Positions 26,394 to 35,919 of a DNA stretch of 64,000 bases are shown piece by piece; within the stretch, counting starts at the first letter, position 1; each line of letters opens with the position of its first letter. Under the pieces are notes generated by a model, which was not told where the DNA came from, did no database searches, and saw nothing but the letters and a program-made list of their open reading frames with translations. The position numbers and the translations under genes were made by a program. The stretch is from Arthrobacter sp. GMC3 (lineage in GTDB: Bacteria > Actinomycetota > Actinomycetes > Actinomycetales > Micrococcaceae): NCBI RefSeq assembly GCF_002929305.1, contig NZ_PJIO01000006.1, forward strand, positions 124,001 through 188,000. Direction: 5' to 3'.

Positions 26394-27638
26394 ATGACTT
26401 CCACATCCGAGCACACTGCAAACATTGCGTCCCTGTTAGACGAGTCCGACCCCCTACGGAGGTACCGAGACTATTTCGTGGCCCCCGCAGAAGATCAGAT
26501 CGTTGCCTACCTTGACGGAAACTCCTTGGGTCGACCCTTGGCTGCCACGAAAGGGCGAATGGCCGATTTCATCGACAACGAGTGGGGTGCGCGGCTCATC
26601 CGGAGCTGGGATGAGCGATGGATGGACGAACCGACTAGGGTCGGCGATACGTTAGGCGATATAGTGCTTGGCGCCGCTTCAGGTCAGACCGTCATTGGGG
26701 ACTCCACCTCCGTCTTGCTCTACAAGCTCATAAGAGCAGCCATGGACGGATCGATTCGTTCCCGTCGAGACGAGATAATCGTGGATCGGGAAAATTTTCC
26801 GACGGACCGATTCATCGTCGAAGGAATCGCCGCCGAATGCGGAGCGAGAATCCGATGGATTGAGCCCGATGCAGCCACAGGGGTTCACCCCGAGGACCTG
26901 GCCGGTGTCCTCGGACCACGGACGGCCGTAGTCGTTCTTAGCCATGTGGCATATCGCTCGGGTTTCCTGGCCGACGCGCCCGCCATCACCTCACTCGTAA
27001 AAGCCGAAGGCGCATTGATGCTGTGGGATCTTTGCCACTCGGCTGGCTCGGTCCCCCTGCACCTGGACGAATGGGGCGTGGATCTCGCAGTTGGTTGCAC
27101 CTACAAGTACCTCAACGGTGGTCCCGGGGCACCGGCGTTTGCTTACGTCAGGAGTGAATTGCAAGGCCGTCTGCAGCAGCCGATCTGGGGTTGGATGGGC
27201 GCCAACCAGCCTTTTGGCATGTCAGCAAACTATGAACCGGCGGCAGGAATTCGTAGGTTTATCACTGGGACGCCGCCAGTCCTCGCGATGCAGCCCCTAA
27301 AACACATGCTTGAACTCATTGCCGAATCCGGTATGCCCGCAATCCGCGCGAAGTCAATTGCACTTACCGCCCATGCGGTCACTTTGGCCGACCGGTGGCT
27401 GGCACCACTTGGGGCTGAAATGGTCAGTCCTCGAGAACCTACCGAGAGAGGCTCCCACATCACAATCAATCATCCAAAGTTCGCGGAAGTAACTGCACGG
27501 CTTTGGGAGCGCGGCGTGATCCCCGACTTCCGTCCACCCCACGGACTGCGCATTGGCCTATCACCCCTCAGCACTAGTTTTGCCGAACTTGAAGCAGGCA
27601 TGTCCGCCGTTCGCGAAGTCCTCACCGAGGTCCTATAG
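26394..27638 (+). CDS. kynU: Kynureninase
   Basis: PLP-dependent hydrolase of 414 residues splitting L-kynurenine into anthranilate and L-alanine. Seen are YLDGNSLGRPLAATKGRMAD near the start, GDSTSVLLYKLIRAAMDGS for phosphate binding, WDLCHSAGSVPLHLDEWGVD with the PLP-contacting Asp/His, and the Schiff-base Lys in AVGCTYKYLNGGPGAPAFAY. The C-terminal FRPPHGLRIGLSPLSTSF is typical. The start is uncertain between ATG at 26379 and 26394; neither has a strong ribosome site, and I use the latter because MTSTSEH fits the usual N-terminus. The TAG shares one base with the GTG start of the regulator gene. Confidence 0.95.
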   Translation: MTSTSEHTANIASLLDESDPLRRYRDYFVAPAEDQIVAYLDGNSLGRPLAATKGRMADFIDNEWGARLIRSWDERWMDEPTRVGDTLGDIVLGAASGQTVIGDSTSVLLYKLIRAAMDGSIRSRRDEIIVDRENFPTDRFIVEGIAAECGARIRWIEPDAATGVHPEDLAGVLGPRTAVVVLSHVAYRSGFLADAPAITSLVKAEGALMLWDLCHSAGSVPLHLDEWGVDLAVGCTYKYLNGGPGAPAFAYVRSELQGRLQQPIWGWMGANQPFGMSANYEPAAGIRRFITGTPPVLAMQPLKHMLELIAESGMPAIRAKSIALTAHAVTLADRWLAPLGAEMVSPREPTERGSHITINHPKFAEVTARLWERGVIPDFRPPHGLRIGLSPLSTSFAELEAGMSAVREVLTEVL

Positions 27639-28480
27639 TGCCGATTTTGGATGACACCTCCTCACGGCCAGGTAGCGTCGTGTCTTTGCTCCGAACAACC
27701 ATCGGGCTCTACCTGCGCCAGTGCGGGGGGTGGATGCCCGCCAAGTCGCTGACAGATCTCATGGAGGTCCTGGACGTTCCAGTGGAGCTCACACGAACTG
27801 CGCTAACCCGTCTAAAACAAAAGGGCGTTCTAACTGCCGAGGTCAACGCAGGACAGAAGGGATATGCACTGACCGACGCAGCAGAGCTGATGTTCTTTCG
27901 AGGGGATCGTCGCATCAACTTTCCCCGCAACATGCGGCCAGACGATGCCTGGTGTCTCATCTCATTTTCCCTACCGGAGTCTCAGCGAGAGCGCCGACAT
28001 CAGCTTAGGCGCCACCTCAGCTGGATTGGCTGCGGAACAGTCGCTCCAGGCCTATGGATCTGCCCGGATTTCTTGCGGGAGGAAGTCAAAGTAATACTTC
28101 AGGAACTCAGCCTGCAGCATCATGCCGTCTTGTTCACCACACAGACACCAGAAGTAGCCGGTGACCTTCGGGCAACAGTCAATGAATGGTGGGACCTCGA
28201 ATACCTCGCTGAGCTTCACAAGGAATTTGCCGCAGAATACGGTGCCGTGGAGACAGGATCGGTACCGTCGAACGCGGAAACATTCGCCACCTACGTGAAG
28301 TGCGTTGACCGGTGGCGGGTCATCCCCTACGTTGACCCGGGTCTTCCCAAGTCATGCCTCCCAGATGACTGGCCGGGCGGAAGATGCACCGTACTATTCC
28401 AGGACATCCGCAATTCACATGAGCTCCCCAGCCTGGAGTTTGTGCGCTCCTTGTTGCCGGTAAGCCTTACGAAGGAATAA
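27638..28480 (+). CDS. PaaX-family transcriptional regulator, probable regulator of the kynurenine operon
   Basis: A 280-residue PaaX-type protein: N-terminal winged helix (SVVSLLRTTIGLYLRQCGGW, then VPVELTRTALTRLKQKGVLT and GYALTDAAELMFFRGDRRIN), central domain WCLISFSLPESQRERRHQLR and LSWIGCGTVAPGLWICPDFL, and C-terminal domain YVKCVDRWRVIPYVDPGLPK, then LPDDWPGGRCTVLFQDI. These are the three standard PaaX domains in order. The GTG start overlaps the kynureninase stop by one base (TAGTG), so the gene is translationally coupled. PaaX proteins usually repress phenylacetate genes. Here the context suggests control of tryptophan breakdown, plausibly through the palindrome at 25450-25461. Confidence 0.9.
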   Translation: MPILDDTSSRPGSVVSLLRTTIGLYLRQCGGWMPAKSLTDLMEVLDVPVELTRTALTRLKQKGVLTAEVNAGQKGYALTDAAELMFFRGDRRINFPRNMRPDDAWCLISFSLPESQRERRHQLRRHLSWIGCGTVAPGLWICPDFLREEVKVILQELSLQHHAVLFTTQTPEVAGDLRATVNEWWDLEYLAELHKEFAAEYGAVETGSVPSNAETFATYVKCVDRWRVIPYVDPGLPKSCLPDDWPGGRCTVLFQDIRNSHELPSLEFVRSLLPVSLTKE

Positions 28481-28824
28481 CATGTGCCGCCGACTCATCC
28501 AGGGGGATCCGGCCGCCCACCGTGCGTATTTCCGAAGCACCCCTTCTTCCCGCCTATACGAGATACGGGATCAAAGGAAGCCTCGAATCTGAGCTAATAC
28601 TGTTGGTCTCTGACTCTGTCGGATCAAATCGATACTGGTCACCGGATTCGTCACAGCCGACTAATGCAGAGCATTGACCCACACCTATGGTTGTTCCATG
28701 ACGAGCCCGTATGAAGTTCCGCTATGACCCGAAGCACGGGCGGCCATTCGACTCACCGAGCTTCTTGCAACCATGTAGGCGGACCCCTGGGCCCCACTTC
28801 GTACGATCCAACACTGGAGTATTC
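28481..28824. other. Gene-free stretch
   Basis: About 340 bases between the kynurenine unit and the serine hydrolase gene. I see no gene and no convincing hairpin. The hydrolase promoter should lie here. Confidence 0.35.
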
Positions 28825-30267
28825 ATGAACCATGTCCCCGCACAAGACATCACTACTGCCCGTATGGATGCGTCCCTGAACTACATTCGGATCTGGCTGC
28901 AATCCCAGTTTGATCGTCATGCCATCCCGGGCATGCAGATCGCCGTCCACTTCGGAGGTTCGGTGCGGCTGTCTGAAGCGTACGGCGTCACCAACTTGGA
29001 CACTGAGGAACCAGTGACACGGGGACACCTTTTCCGGATAGCTTCTCAGTCGAAGACCTTTACCGCGGTTGCCGTTTTGCAACTTGCGGAGCGTAACCTG
29101 TTGCACCTCGATGACCCGATCAGCAGCCACATTTGCGAGCTTGTTGGAAGCAACGTAGCGAGCGTGACCGTTCGTGATCTACTCAACCACACTGCCGGAA
29201 TCGTTCGCGATGTGCCGAATGCTGCAATCGACCAGGTTCTCGCTCCGACTCCCGACGAGAATCAAGTACTGAAGACGGTAATTGAGCATGGATTTGTGTT
29301 CCCACCGAACGCCACCTTGAAGTATTCCAACGTCGGCTACAGTTTGTTGGGCATTCTTGTCGGGCGCATCAGCTCAGTGGGCTACAACTCCTTCGTCAAA
29401 GAAAACATCGTCGAAGTGTTGGGGTTGAAGAATACTGGACCTGATCTTGACCTCGACCGGGTAAGTGACTTTGTGCATGGGCACGCGGGCCCCCACGCCC
29501 GATCCCCACAAGCTGTTCTGCCCCTGATGACATCGCGCGCCAATGCTTCTTGTGGTGGTTTCTACTCCACGGCCGAGGACCTCGCCGCCTACTACGCCGC
29601 GCATCTGATGGGTGACGAACGACTACTAAATGACGATAGCAAAAGACTTCAACAGCACGCTGCTTGGTCATCCAACTCGGATGACCAAGCAGCTGCCCGC
29701 TACGGTTTGGGGATGGCCCGGGAAAACTTCCGCGGACACACCTTACTTGGTCACAGCGGAGGTCACCCAGCAGGTCAGGTCAGTGAAACAGTCTTCGACC
29801 CCGATACTGGTCTCATTGTCTCCGTACTGGCCAATGGGTTCGGCTCGCCGGTCGGCGAACTGGTGCGTGGCGTGCTGAGCCTTTTGTATGCCGGCGCTGC
29901 TGATCCTACCGATCCTGCCGGCGTCGGGCTGGTGCCGCGCGTTATTCCTACACAGCCGCTAGAGCTCAGCGCAGACGAGTTGTCCCGCTTTGCTGGGCAG
30001 TATGTAGACCCAATTGATGAATACCATCTGGCCGCCCTCGGAGGAAAGTTGCTTGGTATCTCCCCGGATGCACTCGATCCGATAGCAAGCGCGGAACGGT
30101 ATGAGGTGGTTTCTGCCGGTGAGCTGCGCAACGTGGGCGCTTCGGTTTTTGCAAGTGCCGGAGAGTCCGTCACAGTGGTCCGCAACGCCGACGACAGTGT
30201 CCGGAGGATCCAATTCGGTCGCTCGATCATGTGGCCCGCCGAGAGATACGAAGGACCATCGCTCTAG
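28825..30267 (+). CDS. Serine hydrolase, beta-lactamase class C/penicillin-binding-protein fold
   Basis: A 480-residue hydrolase of the Beta-lactamase (PF00144) type without an export signal. The catalytic SxxK is SQSK at residues 74-77, the YxN motif is YSN in TLKYSNVGYSLLGI, and the third motif is HSGGHP instead of KTG, as in D-aminopeptidase- and esterase-type members. After about residue 375 comes a separate beta-rich tail (LSRFAGQYVDPIDEYHLAAL). The ATG at 28825 is preceded by GGAG at five bases. It ends at a long hairpin facing the deacylase gene. A role in cleaving D-residue-containing peptides is suggested by its neighbours. Confidence 0.88.
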   Translation: MNHVPAQDITTARMDASLNYIRIWLQSQFDRHAIPGMQIAVHFGGSVRLSEAYGVTNLDTEEPVTRGHLFRIASQSKTFTAVAVLQLAERNLLHLDDPISSHICELVGSNVASVTVRDLLNHTAGIVRDVPNAAIDQVLAPTPDENQVLKTVIEHGFVFPPNATLKYSNVGYSLLGILVGRISSVGYNSFVKENIVEVLGLKNTGPDLDLDRVSDFVHGHAGPHARSPQAVLPLMTSRANASCGGFYSTAEDLAAYYAAHLMGDERLLNDDSKRLQQHAAWSSNSDDQAAARYGLGMARENFRGHTLLGHSGGHPAGQVSETVFDPDTGLIVSVLANGFGSPVGELVRGVLSLLYAGAADPTDPAGVGLVPRVIPTQPLELSADELSRFAGQYVDPIDEYHLAALGGKLLGISPDALDPIASAERYEVVSAGELRNVGASVFASAGESVTVVRNADDSVRRIQFGRSIMWPAERYEGPSL

Positions 30268-30378
30268 GAGGAAGTCACAGTCGAGGCTAGCACCGGTTGG
30301 CGCCTAAATACCCTGGTCGACGGCTAGGGGTGGGCGTCATACTGGCGATTGCCACAATGACGCGGGATATGGACGCCG

Positions 30379-30418
30379 AGTAGTCCACCGTCGTTACGCG
30401 TACCGACGGTGGACTACT
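30379..30418. terminator. Bidirectional terminator hairpin
   Basis: Perfect 15-bp arms (30379-30393 and 30404-30418, core GTCCACCGTCG/CGACGGTGGAC) enclose a 10-base loop between the convergent hydrolase and deacylase genes. No clear T-run follows on either strand. Confidence 0.7.
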
Positions 30419-30502
30419 ACCAGAAACAGGCAACGGCGTTGGCCGGCCGGTCGATCTCCTTGAGCTTCCTTGTCCGCCATGGGAGCAGGGCGGGTTGTCG
30501 CC

Positions 30503-32104
30503 TCATTCGCCCTGTGATGTCCCCCGGCGCAGGGCCCTGCCAGCAAGTCGGCCGGTAGGCTGACCATCCTGGAATGCGATCGTCCCATTGATAAGGACAT
30601 GCCGCATCCCTGCTGCGTAACGGTGTGGCTGCCGATACGTGGCGAGATCCGCAACCTCATCCGGTTCAAAGACAACCAGATCCGCAAAGGCACCAACGCG
30701 GATCTGGCCACGATCGAGCAGCCGAAGGTTCTTCGCGGGCAGGCTGGTCATGCGCCGGACGGCATCTTCCAGGGTGAGGATACCGCCACGAACGTAGGGG
30801 CCCAGGATCCTAGCGAACGCGCCATATGCCCGGGGGTGGGTGGGATTTTCGGTGAACGGCGGCTGCGCGGGCATGGCTTCTGAGTCGGAACAAATGGAAA
30901 CCCAGGTGCTCTGGAGGGCCAGATGAATGTTCTCCTCAGTCATCTCGAAGTAGGCCGCCAGCAGATCTGGGTCAGCGCTAACGAGATCCAGGAGGGTGTC
31001 GATCGGATCGGTGTCTCCACGAACGGCTGCCACCTGCGCCAAGGTGAGTCCACTGACGTCCGGCTCGATCCCTCCGAGTAGCAGGATACCGCTGGCACCG
31101 CCCGAACCTAGGTACAGATTTTCCCAGTCCGCACCCGGGTGGGCAATCGCGGCCTTGATGACGGCGCGGGTTTCAGGGTCAGAAAGACGGGCCAACAACT
31201 CAACGCGGCCACCCTCATGAAGCTGTGGCGGTATGCAGGCTCCAAGCGTTGTTGCCCCTGCCTCATAGGGGTAGATGTCGGCACTGATGCTCAGACCCGC
31301 GTCGCGTGCTTGCTGGATTTTCTCGATCGCTTTGGTCATCGCCGGCCAGTTCTGGCGCCCGGACGCCTTGAGATGGTAAACCTCTGCGCGCGCCGATGTC
31401 ACCCGCGCGATCTCGATGAGCTCCTCGACAGCGTCCAACAACCGGTCTGCCTCGTTGCGAACATGGGAAATATAGAGCGCATCATGTTTGGCAAGGACGT
31501 GCGCATAGGCGGTTAGCTCGGCCGTGCTCGCGTAACTCCCTGGAGAGTAGATCAGCGCGGAGGCGACGCCCAAGGCGCCTCCTGCGAGCTCGTCGTCGAG
31601 TATTTGGCACGCCGAAGCCAGCTCATCCTTGGAAAGGGCACGATCCTCCGCTCCTGCATGGATCATGCGAAGGTTGTGGGCCCCGACGAAACTGGCGATG
31701 TTCGGTCCCACCCCAGTCGTGGCCATGTGATCGAGGAAATCATTCAATCGCGGCCAGTTCATTCGCACGCCGGGCGCCTGTGGGTCGGCGTCGATGACCT
31801 TCCCCATCGCGCCACTGACCGGCCCTAGGGAGAACCCCTCCCCGAAGACCTCCGTGGTGACTCCCTGATATAGATCTGAGAGCCCGCGTGGATCTTGCTG
31901 CAGCGTCCCGTAGGCGTGGCTAAGCACGTTGATAAAGCCAGGCGCCACAACAGCACCCGCGGCAGAAAGCTCCGCGGCGTCGGCTGGGGGAACCTCACCG
32001 ACTGCGACGATCCGATCACCGCTGATAGCGACGTCGGCCCGGCGAAGTGGCCCGCCGGTACCGTCGGCAACCATGCCACCGCGCACCACGAGATCGATCT
32101 TCAT
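30503..32104 (-). CDS. N-acyl-D-amino-acid deacylase family amidohydrolase, atypical metal site
   Basis: A 533-residue amidohydrolase-superfamily protein with the small beta domain at both ends (MKIDLVVRGGMVADGTGGPL; LRLLDRGQIRVGAFADLVVF). Family features are DLYQGVTTEVFGEGFS, YISHVRNEADRLLDAVEELI, VYHLKASGRQNWPAM and the catalytic-Asp region VSICSDSEAMPAQ. The usual DxHTH after PGF is replaced by NVLSHAYG (only His63 kept), and the Cys of GNCGxS, a zinc ligand in D-aminoacylases, is Glu89 in GEGFS. It may belong to a distinct clade with altered metal binding. The ATG at 32102-32104 has AAAGGA seven bases upstream. It ends a peptide-transporter operon, suggesting N-acyl-D-residues as substrates. 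Confidence 0.85.
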   Translation of the reverse strand: MKIDLVVRGGMVADGTGGPLRRADVAISGDRIVAVGEVPPADAAELSAAGAVVAPGFINVLSHAYGTLQQDPRGLSDLYQGVTTEVFGEGFSLGPVSGAMGKVIDADPQAPGVRMNWPRLNDFLDHMATTGVGPNIASFVGAHNLRMIHAGAEDRALSKDELASACQILDDELAGGALGVASALIYSPGSYASTAELTAYAHVLAKHDALYISHVRNEADRLLDAVEELIEIARVTSARAEVYHLKASGRQNWPAMTKAIEKIQQARDAGLSISADIYPYEAGATTLGACIPPQLHEGGRVELLARLSDPETRAVIKAAIAHPGADWENLYLGSGGASGILLLGGIEPDVSGLTLAQVAAVRGDTDPIDTLLDLVSADPDLLAAYFEMTEENIHLALQSTWVSICSDSEAMPAQPPFTENPTHPRAYGAFARILGPYVRGGILTLEDAVRRMTSLPAKNLRLLDRGQIRVGAFADLVVFEPDEVADLATYRQPHRYAAGMRHVLINGTIAFQDGQPTGRLAGRALRRGTSQGE

Positions 32105-32175
32105 ATTTTGTTCCTTTGACTTGAGTTCTGTGGGCATTGCCCACTTGAATGTTCTTCGATGCGCGGTGACTCGGG

Positions 32176-33045
32176 TTAGCTGTTCTGGCGCCCGAAAACT
32201 TCCCGAAGTGCATCTCCGAGTAGGTTTAGGGCCAACACGGTGGCAATGATGCACCCACCTACGGGGTAGACCAACCACCAGTAGCCGTCAGAGATGTACG
32301 TGGCACCGCCTGATAGTTGGCCGCCCCAGTCGGTTGCGGGGTAGGATAGCCCGAATCCCAAAAAGCCGAGGGTGGCGACGATTAGGATGGCGTCGGCAAC
32401 CTGGAAGGTGATGTTGACGATGATCACGCCCAGGGCATTCGGGATCAGATGTCTCAGGATGAGCCGGGGACGCGACGCACCCATCACCCTGGCAGCCAGG
32501 ACGAACTCCCGTACACGAAGCGAGAGGACCTCCCCGCGAACCAAGCGCGAGGGCACCAGCCATGAGAAGGCCCCTATGATCAGGCCAAGGGACACGGTGC
32601 TGGCAGTGAATCGTGCGGACAAGATCAGCACAACGAACAGGAACGGCACGGACAAGAAGATGTCTACCAGGCGCATCATAGCGCCATCGAGGACTCCCCT
32701 GGCCAGCCCCGCGATGGTTCCGTAGAGCGTTCCCACCACGGTGGCGGTGATCGCGGCGAGCAGTCCGATCTGAAGCGAGACTTGCCCGCCTTTCATCAAG
32801 CGCCCCAGAGTATCAAATCCGTTCGCATCGGTACCGAGACGATGTTCACCTGATGGCGGCAGTGCAGCGTCCACGAGATTCACATAGGTCTGGTCGGTGG
32901 GATACAGATACGGTCCCAGAAAGCAAAAACCGGCCAGCACCAAGAGCGTCAACAATCCAATAAGCCCGAGCGGATATGCTCGTAGCCCCCGCATTTTCTT
33001 ACGCAGTGGCGCCACTTTCACGGGCGCTTCCATAGTGTTACTCAT
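32176..33045 (-). CDS. Peptide-type ABC permease, DppC-like
   Basis: A 289-residue permease. An N-terminal helix (LGLIGLLTLLVLAGFCFLGP) is followed by the periplasmic block HRLGTDANGFDTLGRLMKGG, which is the family LGTDxxGRD motif with Phe instead of Arg. Five further helices follow, with the EAA loop VMGASRPRLILRHLIPNALG. The C-terminus ends LLGDALREVFGRQ, as usual. It overlaps the DppB-like gene by four bases and is followed after 71 bases by the deacylase gene. It acts in the plasma membrane with the upstream DppB-like partner and the fused ATPase at 36067-38160. Confidence 0.93.
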   Translation of the reverse strand: MSNTMEAPVKVAPLRKKMRGLRAYPLGLIGLLTLLVLAGFCFLGPYLYPTDQTYVNLVDAALPPSGEHRLGTDANGFDTLGRLMKGGQVSLQIGLLAAITATVVGTLYGTIAGLARGVLDGAMMRLVDIFLSVPFLFVVLILSARFTASTVSLGLIIGAFSWLVPSRLVRGEVLSLRVREFVLAARVMGASRPRLILRHLIPNALGVIIVNITFQVADAILIVATLGFLGFGLSYPATDWGGQLSGGATYISDGYWWLVYPVGGCIIATVLALNLLGDALREVFGRQNS

Positions 33046-33992
33046 GCAGATAGCTCGATCCGGGGGTCAGTGATGGCCAGGGCGACGTCGGCCAGAAAGT
33101 TTCCGAAGACCGTCAGGGCTCCGCCGATAAGTGTGTAGGCAAGGAGCACAGGGTAGTCCTCGCGTTGCAAGCTATTCAGGAACAATAGACCGAGTCCCGA
33201 GTAGTTGAATACGGTCTCGGCGATCAGGTTGCCGGCCAGCAATGCCGGCACTGAGAGCCCCACGAGTGTGATCAGGGGTTGGCAGGAGTTGCGTAGTAGG
33301 TGCCGGGTTAGGATCATCCGCTCAGGCAGCCCCTTGGCCCGTGCCACCTTGATGTAATCCTGCCCCAGCTGCTCCAGGGTGGCGGTTCGTTGGTAACGAG
33401 CAAAGACAGCAATGCTGGTCAGCGCAATGGTGATGACAGGCAACGTCATGGAGCGCGGATCTGTGAAGATCACCCAGGGCGACGGCGATTGCGAGGCTTG
33501 GGACGGAAACAGGGGAATTGCTTGACTAAAGATTGCTATCAGGATCAATCCCAGCAGAAACTGTGGCGTCGCATACAGGGTGTACGACGCGGCAGTAGCT
33601 AGGTGGTCGCCAACGGTGTTGCGTTTGACAGCCTGCCAGATTCCCAGCGGAATGGCGATGACAAGCGCTAATACCAGCGCGGCCAAGGAGAGCATGGCAC
33701 TACGGGCAGCGTTTTGCCCGAGCAGAGTCGCTACGCTCTGGTTGAGTTTGTAAGACTGTCCCAAATCTCCGCTGAGCAACTGTCCCAGGTAGCTGAAGTA
33801 TTGCACCAGAACCGGGCGGTCAAAACCGTGTTCGGTGTTGAACGCGGCCACCGACTCTGGTGAAGCCCGTTGTCCTAACACGGCCCGCCCTGGACTACCC
33901 TGAACAAAGTACAGCAGAAAATACACCACCGCGGTGATCCCAATGAGCACCAGTATCGAGATCGCCAGGCGCCGAAGCACATACCAGGCCAT
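33042..33992 (-). CDS. Peptide-type ABC permease, DppB-like
   Basis: A 316-residue permease with MAWYVLRRLAISILVLIGIT as the first helix, the family loop FVQGSPGRAVLGQRASPESV, FDRPVLVQYFSYLGQLLSGD and GQSYKLNQSV, and the EAA loop VARAKGLPERMILTRHLLRN. The start is the ATG at 33990-33992, with AAGG seven bases upstream, rather than the TTG seven codons earlier. It lies between the binding-protein and DppC-like genes of one operon. Confidence 0.93.
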   Translation of the reverse strand: MAWYVLRRLAISILVLIGITAVVYFLLYFVQGSPGRAVLGQRASPESVAAFNTEHGFDRPVLVQYFSYLGQLLSGDLGQSYKLNQSVATLLGQNAARSAMLSLAALVLALVIAIPLGIWQAVKRNTVGDHLATAASYTLYATPQFLLGLILIAIFSQAIPLFPSQASQSPSPWVIFTDPRSMTLPVITIALTSIAVFARYQRTATLEQLGQDYIKVARAKGLPERMILTRHLLRNSCQPLITLVGLSVPALLAGNLIAETVFNYSGLGLLFLNSLQREDYPVLLAYTLIGGALTVFGNFLADVALAITDPRIELSA

Positions 33993-34041
33993 GTTGTTGC
34001 CTTCCATTCTCAAGTGTTCACGGACGGTTTATGTGAGGGGA

Positions 34042-35919
34042 CTATTTTTGAAAGTACCAAAGCTGTGGATCCAGAAGTCCGAGCCCGTAGCGGGTGATGT
34101 TCGCAAACGAGGCCGGCGGGCCTGAAATGTCCGATTTCCACACGGCGATGTTGGCCGGGTTTGGCATAAACAGGTAAGGCAAGTTCTCGCCCAAGTAGGT
34201 GGTCTCGGCCACGAGCGCATTTGGATCACTGGACCTCTCGGAGGCCGTCATCAAGGCGTCAGCCCGCGGATCACTATACTGACCTAGGTTGAAGGAGGCG
34301 CCGGTTTTCAAGTAGCTGCTCGCTGTGGGGTAAGTGCTGGCATTGAAGCTGCCCTCGTCTGCCATGGCCCACTGGTCCTTGAACGCCGGCGCGGCATTAT
34401 TGTCAGCGTTCTCATACAGGAAGTTCAGTGATTTGGCCTCCCCAGTGATGGTGATGCCGACTTGTTTTGCAGCGGAGATGAACGCGGTGTTCCGGTTGGC
34501 GATCGCCTCAGGTGAGCTCGCGTAGAGCAGGTTGAAGCTGAGGGTCTGTCCAGCGGGGATTCCAGCACCGCAGTTGCCAGTGCCGGTGCCGGGACTGGTG
34601 CACGTCCGGCTTCCATCCGAACCAGCGGTCCAACCATTGTCAGTTAGCAGCTTCGCAGCCGCGGCCGGATCAAACGGGTACGGTGCCTTGTCGCCAAACG
34701 ACGGGGCAAAGCGCGTACCGACTTGCCCAATAGTGTAGGAAGGAGCCCCTGCTCCACCGTAGATCCCGCGGCTCTTGATGTAACCGGGCTGGTCAATGAG
34801 GTGTTGCAGCGCCTGGCGTACATAGAGCTGGGCGATGACTTTGTCGAAGTTGTTTGTGGTGTTTTTAAAGTTGATCACTACCGGGTTGAACTGTGTGGGA
34901 CCAGGCCGACCGTAGGAGTTATAGCCTTGCTGTTTAAGAGCAGTCACCTCGGAGGCGAAACTTGCATCCAAGGCACCAACACTCAGCGCACCGGCTTTGA
35001 GTTGGTTCATCATCGCAGACGTAGAGGTGAACGGCAGGAACTTCATGGCTTCCACCTTGGAAGGGCTCGGTCCTGTGTACTTGTCGTTGGGAACCAGGGT
35101 GTATCCACCCGTGGCTGCCTCGAAGTTCTGCAGCCTGAACGGGCCGTTGACTACTTGCCACAGCGGGTTGCTAGCGAAGGTCGACTGCTCACGTCCCTGC
35201 TTTGACAGGTAATTGTAGATAGCCGTGGCGTTGGCCGGCACCGTAGAGTCCAGGTGCTCCCCGCCAGCGGCGGCTATGTTCCATGCGGTCGAAGGCAGCG
35301 GGATCAGCGTCGAGGCCACGTTGTTCAAGAAGAAGTCGGGATTCGTGGAATCCTTCAGCGTGAGCTCAAGGGTGTCGGTGTCGGTGGCTGTCATGCTGAC
35401 CACGTTTTCGGGGAAACCCCCGAGGACATAGCCATAGTAGTTGGCCGGGCTTTCGGCGATGGCAGCCTTGATTAGATCGATTGAGAAGATCACGTCAGCG
35501 GCATTGACCTGTTTGCCGTCCGACCACTTGTAGTTATCCTTCATCTTGATCGTGAAGGTCTTCCCTTCGTCGCTGGCCTTCGGAAGCTCGGCCAGGCTGA
35601 GGTCCGCGTTGATGGACTGTGTTGAGCCGACATCTGCCGCAGCGTAAAGGTACTTGAACATGGCCTGCTGTGCCGAAAAAGGGGAATCTGAACTGGCCCG
35701 ATTCGGATAGAAGTTATTGGGCGCGAGCCCCACCGCTTGTGCAACAGTGACGACGCCGCCAGCCTTTGGTTCCCCGGCCGAGGTGGGCAGGGAACCAAAA
35801 ACTGCTCCCGTGGGGCCGGAACCGGCGGGCTCCGCGCTGGAACAACCGGCGATCAACAACGATGCCGCTGCTAGCGCAACTACCCCACGTAGCGCTCGAT
35901 GGGTGATGAAAGTAGTCAT
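34042..35919 (-). CDS. ABC transporter substrate-binding lipoprotein, family 5
   Basis: A 625-residue receptor, longer than the common 500-550 because of inserts such as CTSPGTGTGNCGAGIPAGQT, which holds a likely disulfide pair. Signal: MTTFITHRALRGVVALAAAS with lipobox LIAGC (Cys26). Family landmarks are TFTIKMKDNYKWSDGKQVNA, DVIFSIDLIKAAIAE, VNGPFRLQNF and QLYVRQALQHLIDQPGYIKS. AGGAG stands five bases before the ATG. It follows the fused ATPase gene after 147 bases. The terminal location of a deacylase in the same operon points to acylated or D-residue peptides as cargo. It is not closely similar to the other binding proteins here, judging by insert pattern. Confidence 0.92.
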   Translation of the reverse strand: MTTFITHRALRGVVALAAASLLIAGCSSAEPAGSGPTGAVFGSLPTSAGEPKAGGVVTVAQAVGLAPNNFYPNRASSDSPFSAQQAMFKYLYAAADVGSTQSINADLSLAELPKASDEGKTFTIKMKDNYKWSDGKQVNAADVIFSIDLIKAAIAESPANYYGYVLGGFPENVVSMTATDTDTLELTLKDSTNPDFFLNNVASTLIPLPSTAWNIAAAGGEHLDSTVPANATAIYNYLSKQGREQSTFASNPLWQVVNGPFRLQNFEAATGGYTLVPNDKYTGPSPSKVEAMKFLPFTSTSAMMNQLKAGALSVGALDASFASEVTALKQQGYNSYGRPGPTQFNPVVINFKNTTNNFDKVIAQLYVRQALQHLIDQPGYIKSRGIYGGAGAPSYTIGQVGTRFAPSFGDKAPYPFDPAAAAKLLTDNGWTAGSDGSRTCTSPGTGTGNCGAGIPAGQTLSFNLLYASSPEAIANRNTAFISAAKQVGITITGEAKSLNFLYENADNNAAPAFKDQWAMADEGSFNASTYPTASSYLKTGASFNLGQYSDPRADALMTASERSSDPNALVAETTYLGENLPYLFMPNPANIAVWKSDISGPPASFANITRYGLGLLDPQLWYFQK

